Shown here one piece after another: positions 42,818 to 52,067 of a DNA stretch of 64,000 nucleotides. This stretch comes from UMGS1883 sp045636425 (GTDB lineage: Bacteria > Bacillota > Clostridia > UMGS1883). Under the pieces are notes generated by a model, which saw only the letters and a program-made list of their open reading frames with translations, did no database searches and was not told the DNA's origin. The first letter of the stretch is position 1. Every line of letters begins with the position of its first letter. Made by a program: the position numbers and the translations under genes. The stretch is from the NCBI GenBank assembly GCA_045636425.1, contig JAZTXM010000019.1:17597-81596 (forward strand), given 5' to 3'.

Positions 42818-44617
42818 ATGAGTTTGTACAGATCACACGTGCTTATCTGTGGCGGTACAGGTTGTACCTCCTCAGGCGGCGCTAAGCTTATAGACGAGTT
42901 TGAAGCACAGCTCAAGGCAAACGGCCTTGAAAACGAAGTTAAGGTTGTAAAAACCGGTTGCTTCGGTCTTTGTGCACTCGGTCCTGTTGTAGTTGTTTAC
43001 CCCGAGGGTGCTTTCTACAGCAGAGTTCAGACAGAGGATGTAGCTGAAATTGTTACAGAGCATCTTCTCAAGGGTAGAATCGTAAAGAGACTTGTTTACG
43101 ATGAAACAATTAATGAAGCTGACGATACCATCAAATCTCTTAACGAGGTTCCCTTCTATAAGAAGCAGATGCGTATTGCACTTCGCAACTGTGGTGTTAT
43201 CAACCCTGAAAATGTTGAAGAATATATCGCATTTGACGGTTACAAGGCACTTGCTACAGTACTTACAGAGATGACTCCTCAGGAAGTTATCCAGGTAATT
43301 AAGGATTCAGGACTTCGCGGACGCGGCGGCGGCGGTTTCCCCACAGGTCTTAAGTGGGATTTCGCTTCCAAGAGCGTAAACGAGCAGAAGTACGTATGCT
43401 GTAATGCCGACGAAGGTGACCCCGGTGCGTTCATGGACAGAAGTATTCTTGAGGGTGACCCCCACAGCGTACTTGAAGCTATGGCAATTGCAGGTTATGC
43501 AATCGGTGCTAACCAGGGTTATATCTACATCCGTGCAGAGTATCCCATTGCTGTACAGCGTCTTCAGATTGCTATTGACCAGGCTAAGGAATATGGTCTT
43601 TTGGGTAAAAATATTTTCGGAACAGACTTCAGCTTCGATATCGGTCTCCGTCTTGGTGCCGGTGCATTCGTTTGCGGTGAGGAAACAGCTCTTATGACCT
43701 CTATCGAAGGTCACAGAGGTGAGCCTCGTCCTCGTCCTCCGTTCCCTGCAGTTAAGGGTCTTTGGGGCAAGCCCACTATCCTTAACAACGTTGAAACATA
43801 TGCTAACATCCCCGTTATCATTAACAAGGGTGCAGAATGGTTCAATACAATTGGTACTGAAAAGAGTAAGGGTACTAAGGTATTCGCTCTTGGCGGTAAG
43901 ATTAACAACACAGGTCTTGTTGAAATTCCCATGGGTACAACCCTCCGCGAAATCGTTGAAGAAATCGGCGGCGGCGTTCCGGACGGTAAGAAGTTTAAGG
44001 CTGCGCAAACAGGTGGTCCTTCAGGCGGATGTATTCCCGCATCTCTTATCGATACACCCATTGACTACGATTCACTTATTTCAATCGGTTCAATGATGGG
44101 TTCCGGCGGTCTTATCGTAATGGACGAAGACAACTGTATGGTTGATATTGCTAAATTCTTCCTTGAATTTACAGTTGACGAATCCTGCGGTAAGTGTACA
44201 CCCTGCCGTATCGGTACAAAGAGACTTCTTGAAATCCTTGAAAAGATTACAAAGGGAAATGGTACTCTTGAAGACCTTGACCGTCTTGAGCTTCTTTGCC
44301 ACAGCATCAAGAATGCGTCACTTTGCGGTCTTGGACAGACAGCTCCCAACCCTGTTCTTTCAACACTCAGATATTTCCGTGATGAGTATGTAGCACACGT
44401 TGTAGACAAGAAGTGTCCTGCAGGCGTATGTAAGGCTCTCACAAACTATGTTATAGAAGAAGATAAGTGTAAGGGCTGCTCCGCTTGTGCAAGAAAGTGC
44501 CCCGTTGGTGCAATCACAGGCGAAATCAAGAAGCCTTTCGTAATCGACCAGTCTAAATGTATTAAGTGCGGTGCTTGTGTGGAAACATGTAAGTTCAACG
44601 CTATCGTTAAGAAGTAA
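42818..44617 (+). CDS. hydB: NAD-linked hydrogenase subunit HydB (NuoF-like)
   Basis: 599 residues. N-terminal [2Fe-2S] domain (CGGTGCTSSGG; TGCFGLCALGP), then FMN site and NADH site (LRGRGGGGFPTGLKW; GEETALMTSIEG), the CGKCTPCRIGT…C [4Fe-4S] site near 460, and a C-terminal two-cluster ferredoxin (CKGCSACARKC; CIKCGACVETC). The NADH-oxidising, flavin-bearing subunit that splits electrons between NAD and ferredoxin. Confidence 0.96.
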   Translation: MSLYRSHVLICGGTGCTSSGGAKLIDEFEAQLKANGLENEVKVVKTGCFGLCALGPVVVVYPEGAFYSRVQTEDVAEIVTEHLLKGRIVKRLVYDETINEADDTIKSLNEVPFYKKQMRIALRNCGVINPENVEEYIAFDGYKALATVLTEMTPQEVIQVIKDSGLRGRGGGGFPTGLKWDFASKSVNEQKYVCCNADEGDPGAFMDRSILEGDPHSVLEAMAIAGYAIGANQGYIYIRAEYPIAVQRLQIAIDQAKEYGLLGKNIFGTDFSFDIGLRLGAGAFVCGEETALMTSIEGHRGEPRPRPPFPAVKGLWGKPTILNNVETYANIPVIINKGAEWFNTIGTEKSKGTKVFALGGKINNTGLVEIPMGTTLREIVEEIGGGVPDGKKFKAAQTGGPSGGCIPASLIDTPIDYDSLISIGSMMGSGGLIVMDEDNCMVDIAKFFLEFTVDESCGKCTPCRIGTKRLLEILEKITKGNGTLEDLDRLELLCHSIKNASLCGLGQTAPNPVLSTLRYFRDEYVAHVVDKKCPAGVCKALTNYVIEEDKCKGCSACARKCPVGAITGEIKKPFVIDQSKCIKCGACVETCKFNAIVKK

Positions 44618-44634
44618 GAAAGGGGTGCAGAGAA

Positions 44635-46377
44635 ATGGATATGGTTAATTTAAAAATCAACGGTCAGGACGTAACCGTTCCTGCCGGAACTACAGTACTT
44701 GAAGCTGCACGTACAGCAGGTATTGATATTCCCACACTTTGCTACCTTAAGGACGTAAGCCAGACAGGTTCTTGCAGAATGTGTCTTGTTGAAATTAAGG
44801 GTGGCAGAGCACTTCAGGCAGCATGCGTATATCCCGTAGCAGAAGGCCTTGAAGTTTTCACAAATACTCCTGCAGTAAGAGATGCTCGTAAGGTTGTATT
44901 GGAACTTATCCTTTCAAACCACGACAGAAAGTGTCTCACTTGTGAGAGAAACCGTAACTGTGAGCTTCAGACACTTGCTGATGAGCTTGGTGTAACAGAA
45001 ATTCACTATGAGGGCGTAAGAAATGAGTACGATGTTGACGCACTTTCTCCCTCTATCGTAAGAGATAATAATAAGTGTATCCTTTGCCGTCGTTGCGTAA
45101 ATATGTGTAAGAACATCCAGACAGTTGGTGCAATCGATGCAATTGACCGTGGATTTAAGACATCTATCGGATGTGCTTTTGAAAAGAGCCTCGGTGAAGT
45201 TTCCTGCGTAAACTGCGGTCAGTGTATTGCAGTTTGTCCCGTAGGTGCACTTCGTGAAAAGGATGCTACAGACGATGTTTGGGCAGCTATTGCAAATCCC
45301 GATAAGCACGTTGTTGTTCAGGCAGCTCCTGCTGTAAGAGCAGCTCTCGGTGAAGAATTCGGTTATGAAATGGGTACTCCCGTAACAGGTAAAATGGCAG
45401 CAGCAATGAGAAGACTTGGCTTTGACAAGGTGTTTGATACAGACTTTGCCGCTGACCTTACAATTATGGAAGAGGGAACAGAGCTTCTTCAGAGAATTCA
45501 GAACGGCGGAGTTCTTCCCATGATTACATCCTGCTCACCCGGATGGATCAAGTTCTGTGAACACAACTTCCCCGAGATGCTTGATAATCTTTCTTCCTGC
45601 AAATCTCCCCACGAGATGTACGGCGCAGTAATTAAGACTTACTACGCTGAAAAGGCAGGTATTGATCCTAAAGATATTTTTGTTGTATCTGTAATGCCCT
45701 GTACTGCAAAGAAGTACGAGGCACAGAGAGAAGAACTTTCTGTAAACGGACTTCTGGATGTTGACAGCGTTCTTACAACACGTGAGCTTGCTAAGATGAT
45801 TAAGCAGGCAGGCATCAGATTTACTGAACTTCCCGATGAAGTGTTCGACGATCCCTTCGGTGAAGCAGCAACAGGTGCAGGCGTTATCTTCGGTGCAACA
45901 GGCGGTGTTATGGAAGCTGCAATCAGAACAGTTGCAGATATTCTTGACAACACAAGCCACAGCGAAGTTGAATACGAAGCAGTTCGCGGACTTGAGGGAA
46001 TCAAGATTGCTTCTGTTGAGGCAGGCGGCAAGACTATCCGTGCAGCAGTTGCACACGGCCTTGGTAACGCTCGTGAGCTTCTTAACAAGGTTAAGAGCGG
46101 TGAAGTAGAGGTTGACTTTATCGAAATCATGGGATGCCCCGGCGGTTGCGTAAACGGCGGCGGTCAGCCCATCGTATGTGCTAAGGACAGAATGGATAAG
46201 GATATCCGTGCAGAGAGAGCTAAGGCACTCTACAGCGAGGATAAGAATCTTCCCCTTCGTAAGAGCCACGACAATCCCTTCATCAAGAAGATTTATGAGG
46301 AGTATTTTGAAGAACCCGGTAGCCATAAGGCACACGACATTCTTCATACTCACTATATTGCTCGCGGCAAGCACTAA
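44635..46377 (+). CDS. hydA: [FeFe] hydrogenase catalytic subunit HydA of the bifurcating type
   Basis: 580 residues. N-terminal [2Fe-2S] (CYLKDVSQTGSCRMC…C), His/Cys cluster region (HDRKCLTCERNRNC), two [4Fe-4S] clusters (CILCRRCVNMC; CVNCGQCIAVC), then the H-cluster domain: L1 TSCSPGW (about 297-303), L2 MPCTAKKYE (near 356) and L3 EIMGCPGGCVNGGGQP (near 497). L1 has Ser where the canonical TSCCPxW has its second Cys. Forms the H2-evolving subunit with HydB and HydC. Last gene; a strong terminator follows. Confidence 0.96.
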   Translation: MDMVNLKINGQDVTVPAGTTVLEAARTAGIDIPTLCYLKDVSQTGSCRMCLVEIKGGRALQAACVYPVAEGLEVFTNTPAVRDARKVVLELILSNHDRKCLTCERNRNCELQTLADELGVTEIHYEGVRNEYDVDALSPSIVRDNNKCILCRRCVNMCKNIQTVGAIDAIDRGFKTSIGCAFEKSLGEVSCVNCGQCIAVCPVGALREKDATDDVWAAIANPDKHVVVQAAPAVRAALGEEFGYEMGTPVTGKMAAAMRRLGFDKVFDTDFAADLTIMEEGTELLQRIQNGGVLPMITSCSPGWIKFCEHNFPEMLDNLSSCKSPHEMYGAVIKTYYAEKAGIDPKDIFVVSVMPCTAKKYEAQREELSVNGLLDVDSVLTTRELAKMIKQAGIRFTELPDEVFDDPFGEAATGAGVIFGATGGVMEAAIRTVADILDNTSHSEVEYEAVRGLEGIKIASVEAGGKTIRAAVAHGLGNARELLNKVKSGEVEVDFIEIMGCPGGCVNGGGQPIVCAKDRMDKDIRAERAKALYSEDKNLPLRKSHDNPFIKKIYEEYFEEPGSHKAHDILHTHYIARGKH

Positions 46378-46383
46378 TTTGCA

Positions 46384-46437
46384 AATATGACAAAAGATGC
46401 ATCAAGGTAAATCCTTGGTGCATCTTTTTGTCATATT
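46384..46437. terminator. terminator after hydA
   Basis: Long stem: GACAAAAGATGCATCAAGG pairs with CCTTGGTGCATCTTTTTGTC around TAAAT, with the T run inside the distal arm. Confidence 0.9.
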
Positions 46438-46467
46438 GATTACATAATATACTTAAGAGGTGGTATT

Positions 46468-47769
46468 ATGCAATCTGTATGGAGCGAAAATATAAAGCGT
46501 CCCGAATTTGACAAATTGCAAGGCGATATAAAAACCGATGTTTTGATTATCGGCGGAGGAATAACGGGGATACTCTGTGCCTATATGATGAAAAAAGAAG
46601 GTATCGACTGCGTTTTGGTCGAGGCAGACAAAATATGCAAAGGCATTACGCAGAATACGACGGCAAAAATCACATGTCAGCACGGGCTTATCTATGATAA
46701 GATGATAAACAGGTTTGGCGAAGAAAAAGCGCGGCTTTATTTTGAAGCACAGGCGGAATCTCTCCGTCAATATCGAAAGCTGTGTAAAAATATAGAGTGC
46801 GATTTTGAGAACCGGGATTCTTTTGTATATTCCTTAACTGACCGCAAAAAAATTGAAAAAGAAGTCAAGGCTCTTGAAAAAATCGGGTACAGTGCAATAT
46901 TTTGTGAAAAAACACCATTACCCATGGAAGTAGCAGGAGCAGTAGGAATTAAAAATCAGGCACAATTTCATCCCTTGAAATTCGCCTTTTCCATAGCAGA
47001 AAATCTACCCGTATATGAGAATACAAAGGTGCTTGAAATAAAGCCCCATGGAGCGAAAACCCATGCAGGGAATATCAGGGCGGAAAAAATTGTGGTGGCA
47101 ACTCATTTTCCTTTCCTTAATAAGCACGGAAGCTATTTTCTTAAAATGTATCAGCACCGTTCCTATGTGATTGCATATGAAAATGCTCAAAAAATTAACG
47201 GAATGTATGTTGATGAGGATAAAAAAGGTATGTCCTTCCGTAGCTATAATGATATGCTTTTATTAGGGGGAGGAGGACACCGTACAGGAAAAAAAGGCGG
47301 TAATTGGACAGAGATTTCTGCCTTTGCAAAAAAGAATTATAAAGGTGCAGAAGAAATAACAAGATGGGCAACTCAGGACTGTATGACAGTCGATGATATT
47401 CCCTATATAGGGCAATATTCAAAGAATACCCCGTCTCTTTATGTCGCTACAGGCTTTAATAAATGGGGCATGACTTCTGCCATGACGTCGGCTATGATTC
47501 TGAGTGACCTTGTGCGAGACAAGGAAAATAAGTATTCAGAAATTTTCTCTCCCTCTCGTAGCGTTCTGAGACCTCAGCTTGCCATTAATGCCGCAGAGTC
47601 TTTAATGGGGCTTATTACACCAACAGCACCCAGATGCCCACATATGGGATGTGCACTCCGGTACAACCCGCAGGAACATTCTTGGGATTGCCCCTGTCAC
47701 GGTTCAAGATTTAATGAAAAAGGAGAAGTAATAAATAATCCCTCAAACGACGATACAATGATAAAATAA
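46468..47769 (+). CDS. FAD-dependent oxidoreductase with C-terminal Rieske domain
   Basis: 433 residues. N-terminal DAO-type FAD domain with DVLIIGGGITGILCA, continuing to GFNKWGMTSAMTSAM. Rieske [2Fe-2S] domain at the end: CPHMGCALRY and CPCHGSRF supply Cys-x-His and Cys-x2-His. The gene is a common anaerobe enzyme of unknown substrate. The C-terminus (…NPSNDDTMIK) ends slightly early compared with the usual form. Its stop overlaps the next small ORF (TAATG). Confidence 0.92.
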   Translation: MQSVWSENIKRPEFDKLQGDIKTDVLIIGGGITGILCAYMMKKEGIDCVLVEADKICKGITQNTTAKITCQHGLIYDKMINRFGEEKARLYFEAQAESLRQYRKLCKNIECDFENRDSFVYSLTDRKKIEKEVKALEKIGYSAIFCEKTPLPMEVAGAVGIKNQAQFHPLKFAFSIAENLPVYENTKVLEIKPHGAKTHAGNIRAEKIVVATHFPFLNKHGSYFLKMYQHRSYVIAYENAQKINGMYVDEDKKGMSFRSYNDMLLLGGGGHRTGKKGGNWTEISAFAKKNYKGAEEITRWATQDCMTVDDIPYIGQYSKNTPSLYVATGFNKWGMTSAMTSAMILSDLVRDKENKYSEIFSPSRSVLRPQLAINAAESLMGLITPTAPRCPHMGCALRYNPQEHSWDCPCHGSRFNEKGEVINNPSNDDTMIK

Positions 47770-47933
47770 TGATTGCCTCTTGGTATTTTTTGTGGTATAA
47801 TGATTCTATCTTTGATAAAATCATTATACCACATGGAATTTTTGATAAATTTAACTGTAATCAGGAAGAAATGAAAAGAATTGCAGATGAATATATTGCA
47901 GAAGGAGAAACTTTGAAAAAGCTAATTTTTTAA
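47769..47933 (+). CDS. 54-residue hypothetical protein
   Basis: ATG 47769 overlaps the previous stop as TAATG. The frame reads MIASWYFLWYNDSIFDKIII and ends EGETLKKLIF, then TAA. The second half (EEMKRIADEYIAEGETL) is amphipathic and protein-like. It ends 18 bases before glmM. The same DNA also holds the glmM promoter and a 14-bp inverted repeat, so it may be non-coding instead. I do not recognise a family. Confidence 0.4.
   Translation: MIASWYFLWYNDSIFDKIIIPHGIFDKFNCNQEEMKRIADEYIAEGETLKKLIF
47773..47832 (+). promoter_or_regulatory. glmM promoter with the -10 box inside a 14-bp inverted repeat
   Basis: TTGCCT (47773-47778), 17 bases, TATAAT (47796-47801). The -10 lies in GTGGTATAATGATT (47792-47805), whose exact inverse AATCATTATACCAC is at 47819-47832. 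As DNA this is an operator candidate; as RNA a hairpin at the 5' end. Confidence 0.6.
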
Positions 47934-47951
47934 GGGAGAGAGAGGGAAACA

Positions 47952-49301
47952 ATGGGTAGACTTTTTGGAACAGACGGGGTACGAGGTGTTGCCAACCGTG
48001 ACCTTACATATGAAATGGCGGCAAAAATAGGACACGCAGGTGCGTATGTTTTAGGAAAGGAAAGTAAGCATGCACCGAAAATTCTTATTGGTATGGATAC
48101 ACGCCGTAGCGGACATATGCTGGAAGCGGCACTTGCGGCAGGCGTAATGTCGATGGGCGGAAACGTGGTGTGCGCAGGCGTTGTGCCTACACCTGCGGTA
48201 GCATACCTTACAAGAACTATGGGGTTTGATGCAGGTATTGTTGTATCGGCATCACATAACAGTGCTGAATTTAACGGAATCAAATTCTTTAATAGCGAAG
48301 GATATAAGCTCCGTGATGAAATAGAAGCAGAAATAGAGGATATCGTCCTTGACGGCGATCCTATGGGTGAACGTCCCATAGGTGCGCAGGTGGGAACACT
48401 CGAAAGGGATGAAACTCTTTACGAGAAATATATCGATTATGTATGCTCTACCGTAAACGTGGATTTTAAAGGGCTAAAAATAGCACTTGACTGTGCAAAC
48501 GGTGCCTCCAGCGTTACATCTCCTGAAACCTTCAGAAGACTTGGTGCAGAGGTTTTGGTTCTCAGCAATTCGCCCGATGGTATAAATATCAACGCAGGAT
48601 GCGGCTCAACCCATATGGAAGACCTGTGTGCTTTCGTTAAGGAAAACGGCTGTGACATGGGCTTTGCGTTCGATGGAGATGCAGACCGTGTTCTTGCAGT
48701 AGATAAAAACGGTGATATGGTAGATGGTGACGTTATCATGGCAATCTGCGGCACTCATATGAAAAAGCAGGGTAAGCTTAAAAATAACACAATCGTTGCC
48801 ACAATCATGAGTAATCTCGGTCTTTTCAAAATGGGCGAGGACGAGGCTATCCACGTTGCAAAGACTAAGGTAGGCGACCGCTATGTTCTGCAGGAAATGA
48901 TAGATAAGGACTACTGCCTTGGCGGTGAACAGTCGGGACATGTAATTTTCCTTGACTTTAATACAACAGGCGACGGCCTTGTAACAGCATTGCAGGTAAC
49001 TCAGATTGTAAAGGAAACGGGAAAGAGCATTGACGAGCTTTCCAAGGTTATCACAATTTATCCCCAGGTGCTTAAAAATGCACGTGTTGCACGCAGCGGA
49101 AACAGCGAATATATCGAGGACGAGGTTATTATGGATGAAATTAACCGTCTTAACGCAAAATATACAGTTCGCGGCAGAGTTCTTATCCGTCCCAGCGGCA
49201 CAGAGCCCCTTATCCGTGTAATGATTGAGGGCAAGGATGTTGCCGAAATTACCAAAGATGCAGAGGCTTTGGCGGCGCTTCTGGAAGAAAGATTGAATTA
49301 A
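47952..49301 (+). CDS. glmM: phosphoglucosamine mutase
   Basis: 449 residues, MGRLFGTDGVRGVANRDLT. Catalytic Ser in VVSASHNSAEFNGIK (near 101), metal loop DGDADR (near 240), and phosphate loop RPSGTEPLIRV near the end. Converts glucosamine 6-phosphate to the 1-phosphate for UDP-GlcNAc and peptidoglycan. Confidence 0.97.
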   Translation: MGRLFGTDGVRGVANRDLTYEMAAKIGHAGAYVLGKESKHAPKILIGMDTRRSGHMLEAALAAGVMSMGGNVVCAGVVPTPAVAYLTRTMGFDAGIVVSASHNSAEFNGIKFFNSEGYKLRDEIEAEIEDIVLDGDPMGERPIGAQVGTLERDETLYEKYIDYVCSTVNVDFKGLKIALDCANGASSVTSPETFRRLGAEVLVLSNSPDGININAGCGSTHMEDLCAFVKENGCDMGFAFDGDADRVLAVDKNGDMVDGDVIMAICGTHMKKQGKLKNNTIVATIMSNLGLFKMGEDEAIHVAKTKVGDRYVLQEMIDKDYCLGGEQSGHVIFLDFNTTGDGLVTALQVTQIVKETGKSIDELSKVITIYPQVLKNARVARSGNSEYIEDEVIMDEINRLNAKYTVRGRVLIRPSGTEPLIRVMIEGKDVAEITKDAEALAALLEERLN

Positions 49302-49313
49302 TTAAAAAAACTC

Positions 49314-49342
49314 TTGATATTTATAGGAAAATGATGTAAAAT
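49314..49342 (+). promoter_or_regulatory. sigma-A promoter for efp
   Basis: TTGATA (49314-49319), 17 bases, TAAAAT (49337-49342). Confidence 0.8.
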
Positions 49343-49382
49343 ATAGTGTAGGTAAATTTATTTACGAAAGGAAAGTTTTAAA

Positions 49383-49940
49383 ATGATTTCAGCAGGCGAT
49401 TTTAGAAACGGCGTAACATTTGAATATGATGGAAGCGTATATCAGATTATTGAATTCCAGCATGTTAAGCCCGGTAAGGGTGCAGCGTTCGTAAGAACAA
49501 AGATTAAGAACGTAATTTCAGGCGGTGTTGTTGAAAAAACATTCAACCCCACAGATAAGATGCCCAAGGCACACATTGACCGTAGAGATATGGAATATCT
49601 TTACAATGACGGTGATCTTTTCTACTTCATGGATCCCGAAAGCTACGAGCAGATTCCCGTAAGCCAGGATCAGCTCGGCGATGCTCTTAAGTTCGTTAAG
49701 GAGAATATGCAGGTTAAGATTCTTTCCTACAAGGGAAATATCTTTGCTATCGAGCCTCCGAACATTGTAGAGCTTGCAATCACAGAAACAGAGCCCGGCT
49801 TCGCAGGTAACACTGCTACAGGTGCTACAAAGCCCGCTACACTTGAAACAGGTGCAGTTGTACAGGTTCCTCTGTTCATTGACAATGGCGAAACAATCAA
49901 GGTTGACACTCGTACAGGTGAATACCTTGGTCGTGCATAA
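49383..49940 (+). CDS. efp: translation elongation factor P
   Basis: 185 residues with the three EF-P beta-barrels; MISAGDFRNG, and Lys32 in HVKPGKGAAFVR at the tip where family members are modified. Relieves stalling at polyproline. The modification enzyme is not in the window. Confidence 0.97.
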   Translation: MISAGDFRNGVTFEYDGSVYQIIEFQHVKPGKGAAFVRTKIKNVISGGVVEKTFNPTDKMPKAHIDRRDMEYLYNDGDLFYFMDPESYEQIPVSQDQLGDALKFVKENMQVKILSYKGNIFAIEPPNIVELAITETEPGFAGNTATGATKPATLETGAVVQVPLFIDNGETIKVDTRTGEYLGRA

Positions 49941-49942
49941 TG

Positions 49943-50131
49943 CGGATGACAATGTCATCCTTTCGAATCAGAAGTTTTATTTTATAAAACGTTCTGATTC
50001 GAGAAAAGGACTTTCGCTCGCGCGGCACTCACCGTGCCAGTCCTTGCAAGGTGTTAAAATCGAGGTACACGCCCCCGATTTTAACGGATTTTATTGTTAA
50101 GGGAGTAACCTTAACAAATCCCGTAAAATTA
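49943..50131. other. array of five consecutive stem-loops between efp and the zinc-ribbon gene
   Basis: In order: GGATGAC-AAT-GTCATCC; CGAATCAGAA … TTCTGATTCG; AAGGACT … AGTCCTT enclosing GGCAC-TCACC-GTGCC; GTTAAAATCG … CGATTTTAAC; and GGATTT … AAATCC enclosing GTTAAGG-GAGTAA-CCTTAAC. All arms are perfect. None has a clear T tail except by chance. The set fills the whole intergenic space before the ribosome site of the next gene. Confidence 0.75.
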
Positions 50132-50164
50132 GGTTTTACATTATTAAATATTTTGGAGGTTAAT

Positions 50165-50578
50165 ATGAGCTATTTAACAGAAAAAATGGCATATATCGGC
50201 GGTCTTGCAGAAGGTCTCGATATTGACGAAACCACTAAAGAAGGAAAGCTTCTCATGGCAATTGTAGAAGCTATTGCAGATATTGCAGACGAGATTGAAG
50301 AAATCGAGGAAGCACAGGACGAAATTCAGGCACAGCTTGACGAGGTTGATGAAGACCTTGCAGAAATCGAAGATATCTTCTATGATGACGAGGATGAGGA
50401 CGATTTCTACGATGACGAAGAATTCAGCGTTGAGTGCCCTTCTTGTGGCGACCTTATTTATCTCGACCTTGAATCTTTGGAAGACTGTGACAAGATTACT
50501 TGCCCCGGTTGTAACGAAGAAATTGAACTTGAATTTGACTGCGATTGCGAAAATTGCAGCGAGTGCTGCGAAGACTAA
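50165..50578 (+). CDS. acidic zinc-ribbon protein (CD1247-type N-terminal domain)
   Basis: 137 residues from ATG 50165 (GGAGG 4-5 bases upstream). N-terminal helix MSYLTEKMAYIGGLAEGLDI, an acidic coiled coil (about 35-80, IADEIEEIEEAQDEI…), then two Cys pairs CPSC and CPGC near 92 and 114, with a Cys-rich end (CDCENCSECC). The family is common in Clostridia and uncharacterised; I infer metal binding. Extra C-terminal Cys could hold a second metal. Confidence 0.8.
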   Translation: MSYLTEKMAYIGGLAEGLDIDETTKEGKLLMAIVEAIADIADEIEEIEEAQDEIQAQLDEVDEDLAEIEDIFYDDEDEDDFYDDEEFSVECPSCGDLIYLDLESLEDCDKITCPGCNEEIELEFDCDCENCSECCED

Positions 50579-50598
50579 TTTGTGCTTCGTATAAATTG

Positions 50599-50637
50599 TC
50601 ACGCCCTCAAAGCTTTTTGAGGGTGTGGCACTTTTTT
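50599..50637 (+). terminator. intrinsic terminator before asnS
   Basis: ACGCCCTCAAA / TTTGAGGGTGT, followed by CTTTTTT. Confidence 0.85.
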
Positions 50638-50657
50638 AGTAATTGAGGTGTATAACA

Positions 50658-52052
50658 ATGAAACGTACTACTATTAAACAGCTTTTCAGAAGCACCGACC
50701 TTAAAAATGGGGAAAAGGTGCGTGTTGCAGGTTGGATTCGTTCCATCCGTGCAAATAACAATGTCGGTTTCGTTTCAATCAACGACGGCAGTTTTTTTGA
50801 CTGCCTCCAGGTTGTAATTGAAAAAGACAAGCTCGACTGCTACGATAAAATTGCCTCTCTTAACGTGGGCAGTGCAGTTTATTTCGAGGGAAGCATTGTC
50901 CTTACTCCCGATGCAAAGCAGCCTTTCGAGCTTAATGCGGACATTGCAGAAATCGAGGGTGAATCCACTCCCGACTATCCCTTGCAGAAGAAGCGTCATT
51001 CAAACGAATATCTTCGTACGATTGCGCATCTTCGTCCCAGAACAAATACCTTCTCAGCAGTTTTCCGTGTGAGAAGTATTCTTGCTTATGCAATACATTC
51101 TTTCTTTAACGAGAGGGGATTTGTATATGTGCATACCCCCATTATCACCACAAGTGACTGTGAGGGTGCAGGGGAGATGTTCCGTGTAACTTCTCTTGAT
51201 ATTGAAAATCCTCCCAGAAACGAGGACGGAAGTGTTGATTTTTCTCAGGATTTCTTCGGCAAGCCTACCAGCCTTACCGTAAGCGGTCAGCTTAACGTAG
51301 AAACCCACGCAATGGCACTTGGCAGTGTATACACATTCGGTCCCACGTTCCGTGCGGAAAAGAGTAACACTCCCCGTCACGGTGCGGAATTCTGGATGGT
51401 TGAGCCCGAAATTGCATTTGCAGACCTTGAAGATGATGCAGCTCTTGCCGAGGATATGCTTAAGTATATAATAAAATACGTACTTGACCATGCTCCCGAA
51501 GAAATGCAGTTCTTCAATAAGTTTATTGATAACACGCTTCTTGAAAGACTTGAAACAGTTCTTAATTCTGACTTCGGCAGAGTTTCCTATACGGAGGCTA
51601 TCAAGCTTTTACAGGAAAGCGGAGAAAAGTTTGAATATCCCGTTGAGTGGGGTATTGACCTTCAGACAGAGCACGAGCGTTATCTTACCGAAAAGATTTT
51701 CAAACGCCCTGTGTTTGTTATGGATTATCCCAAGGATATCAAGGCTTTCTATATGCGTATGAATGACGACGGAAAGACCGTTGCAGCTATGGACTGCCTT
51801 GTACCCGGTGTAGGTGAAATCATCGGAGGAAGCCAGCGTGAAGAGCGTCTTGACCTTCTCGAAAAGCGTATGGAAGAGCTTGGCCTTGACCCCAAGGATT
51901 ATTGGTGGTATCTGGACCTTCGTCGTTACGGAAGTGCTAAGCATGCAGGATTCGGTCTTGGTTTTGAAAGAGCACTTATGTATATCACAGGTATTTCCAA
52001 TATCCGTGATGCAATGAGCTTCCCCAGAACAACAGGCAGTGCAGAATTTTAA
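50658..52052 (+). CDS. asnS: asparaginyl-tRNA synthetase
   Basis: About 464 residues from ATG 50658. OB-fold anticodon-binding domain (VRVAGWIRSIRANNNVGFVSINDG), then class II catalytic core: motif 1 RVRSILAYAIHSFF…P, motif 2 FGPTFRAEKSNTPRHGAEFWM, motif 3 GFGLGFERALMYITG. The insert and VEPEIAF assign it to AsnRS rather than AspRS. No T-box is present. Confidence 0.97.
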   Translation: MKRTTIKQLFRSTDLKNGEKVRVAGWIRSIRANNNVGFVSINDGSFFDCLQVVIEKDKLDCYDKIASLNVGSAVYFEGSIVLTPDAKQPFELNADIAEIEGESTPDYPLQKKRHSNEYLRTIAHLRPRTNTFSAVFRVRSILAYAIHSFFNERGFVYVHTPIITTSDCEGAGEMFRVTSLDIENPPRNEDGSVDFSQDFFGKPTSLTVSGQLNVETHAMALGSVYTFGPTFRAEKSNTPRHGAEFWMVEPEIAFADLEDDAALAEDMLKYIIKYVLDHAPEEMQFFNKFIDNTLLERLETVLNSDFGRVSYTEAIKLLQESGEKFEYPVEWGIDLQTEHERYLTEKIFKRPVFVMDYPKDIKAFYMRMNDDGKTVAAMDCLVPGVGEIIGGSQREERLDLLEKRMEELGLDPKDYWWYLDLRRYGSAKHAGFGLGFERALMYITGISNIRDAMSFPRTTGSAEF

Positions 52053-52067
52053 TAAAGCGGTGATATT

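Noticed and set aside
42872..46374. Long antisense ORFs over hydB and hydA
   Set aside because: They arise from the biased codon use of highly expressed genes; the plus-strand proteins are unmistakable.
50174..50602. 142-codon minus-strand ORF opposite the zinc-ribbon gene
   Set aside because: Antisense to an acidic coiled coil, which produces an artificial Phe/Ile/Val-rich frame; the plus-strand gene has a ribosome site and paired Cys motifs.
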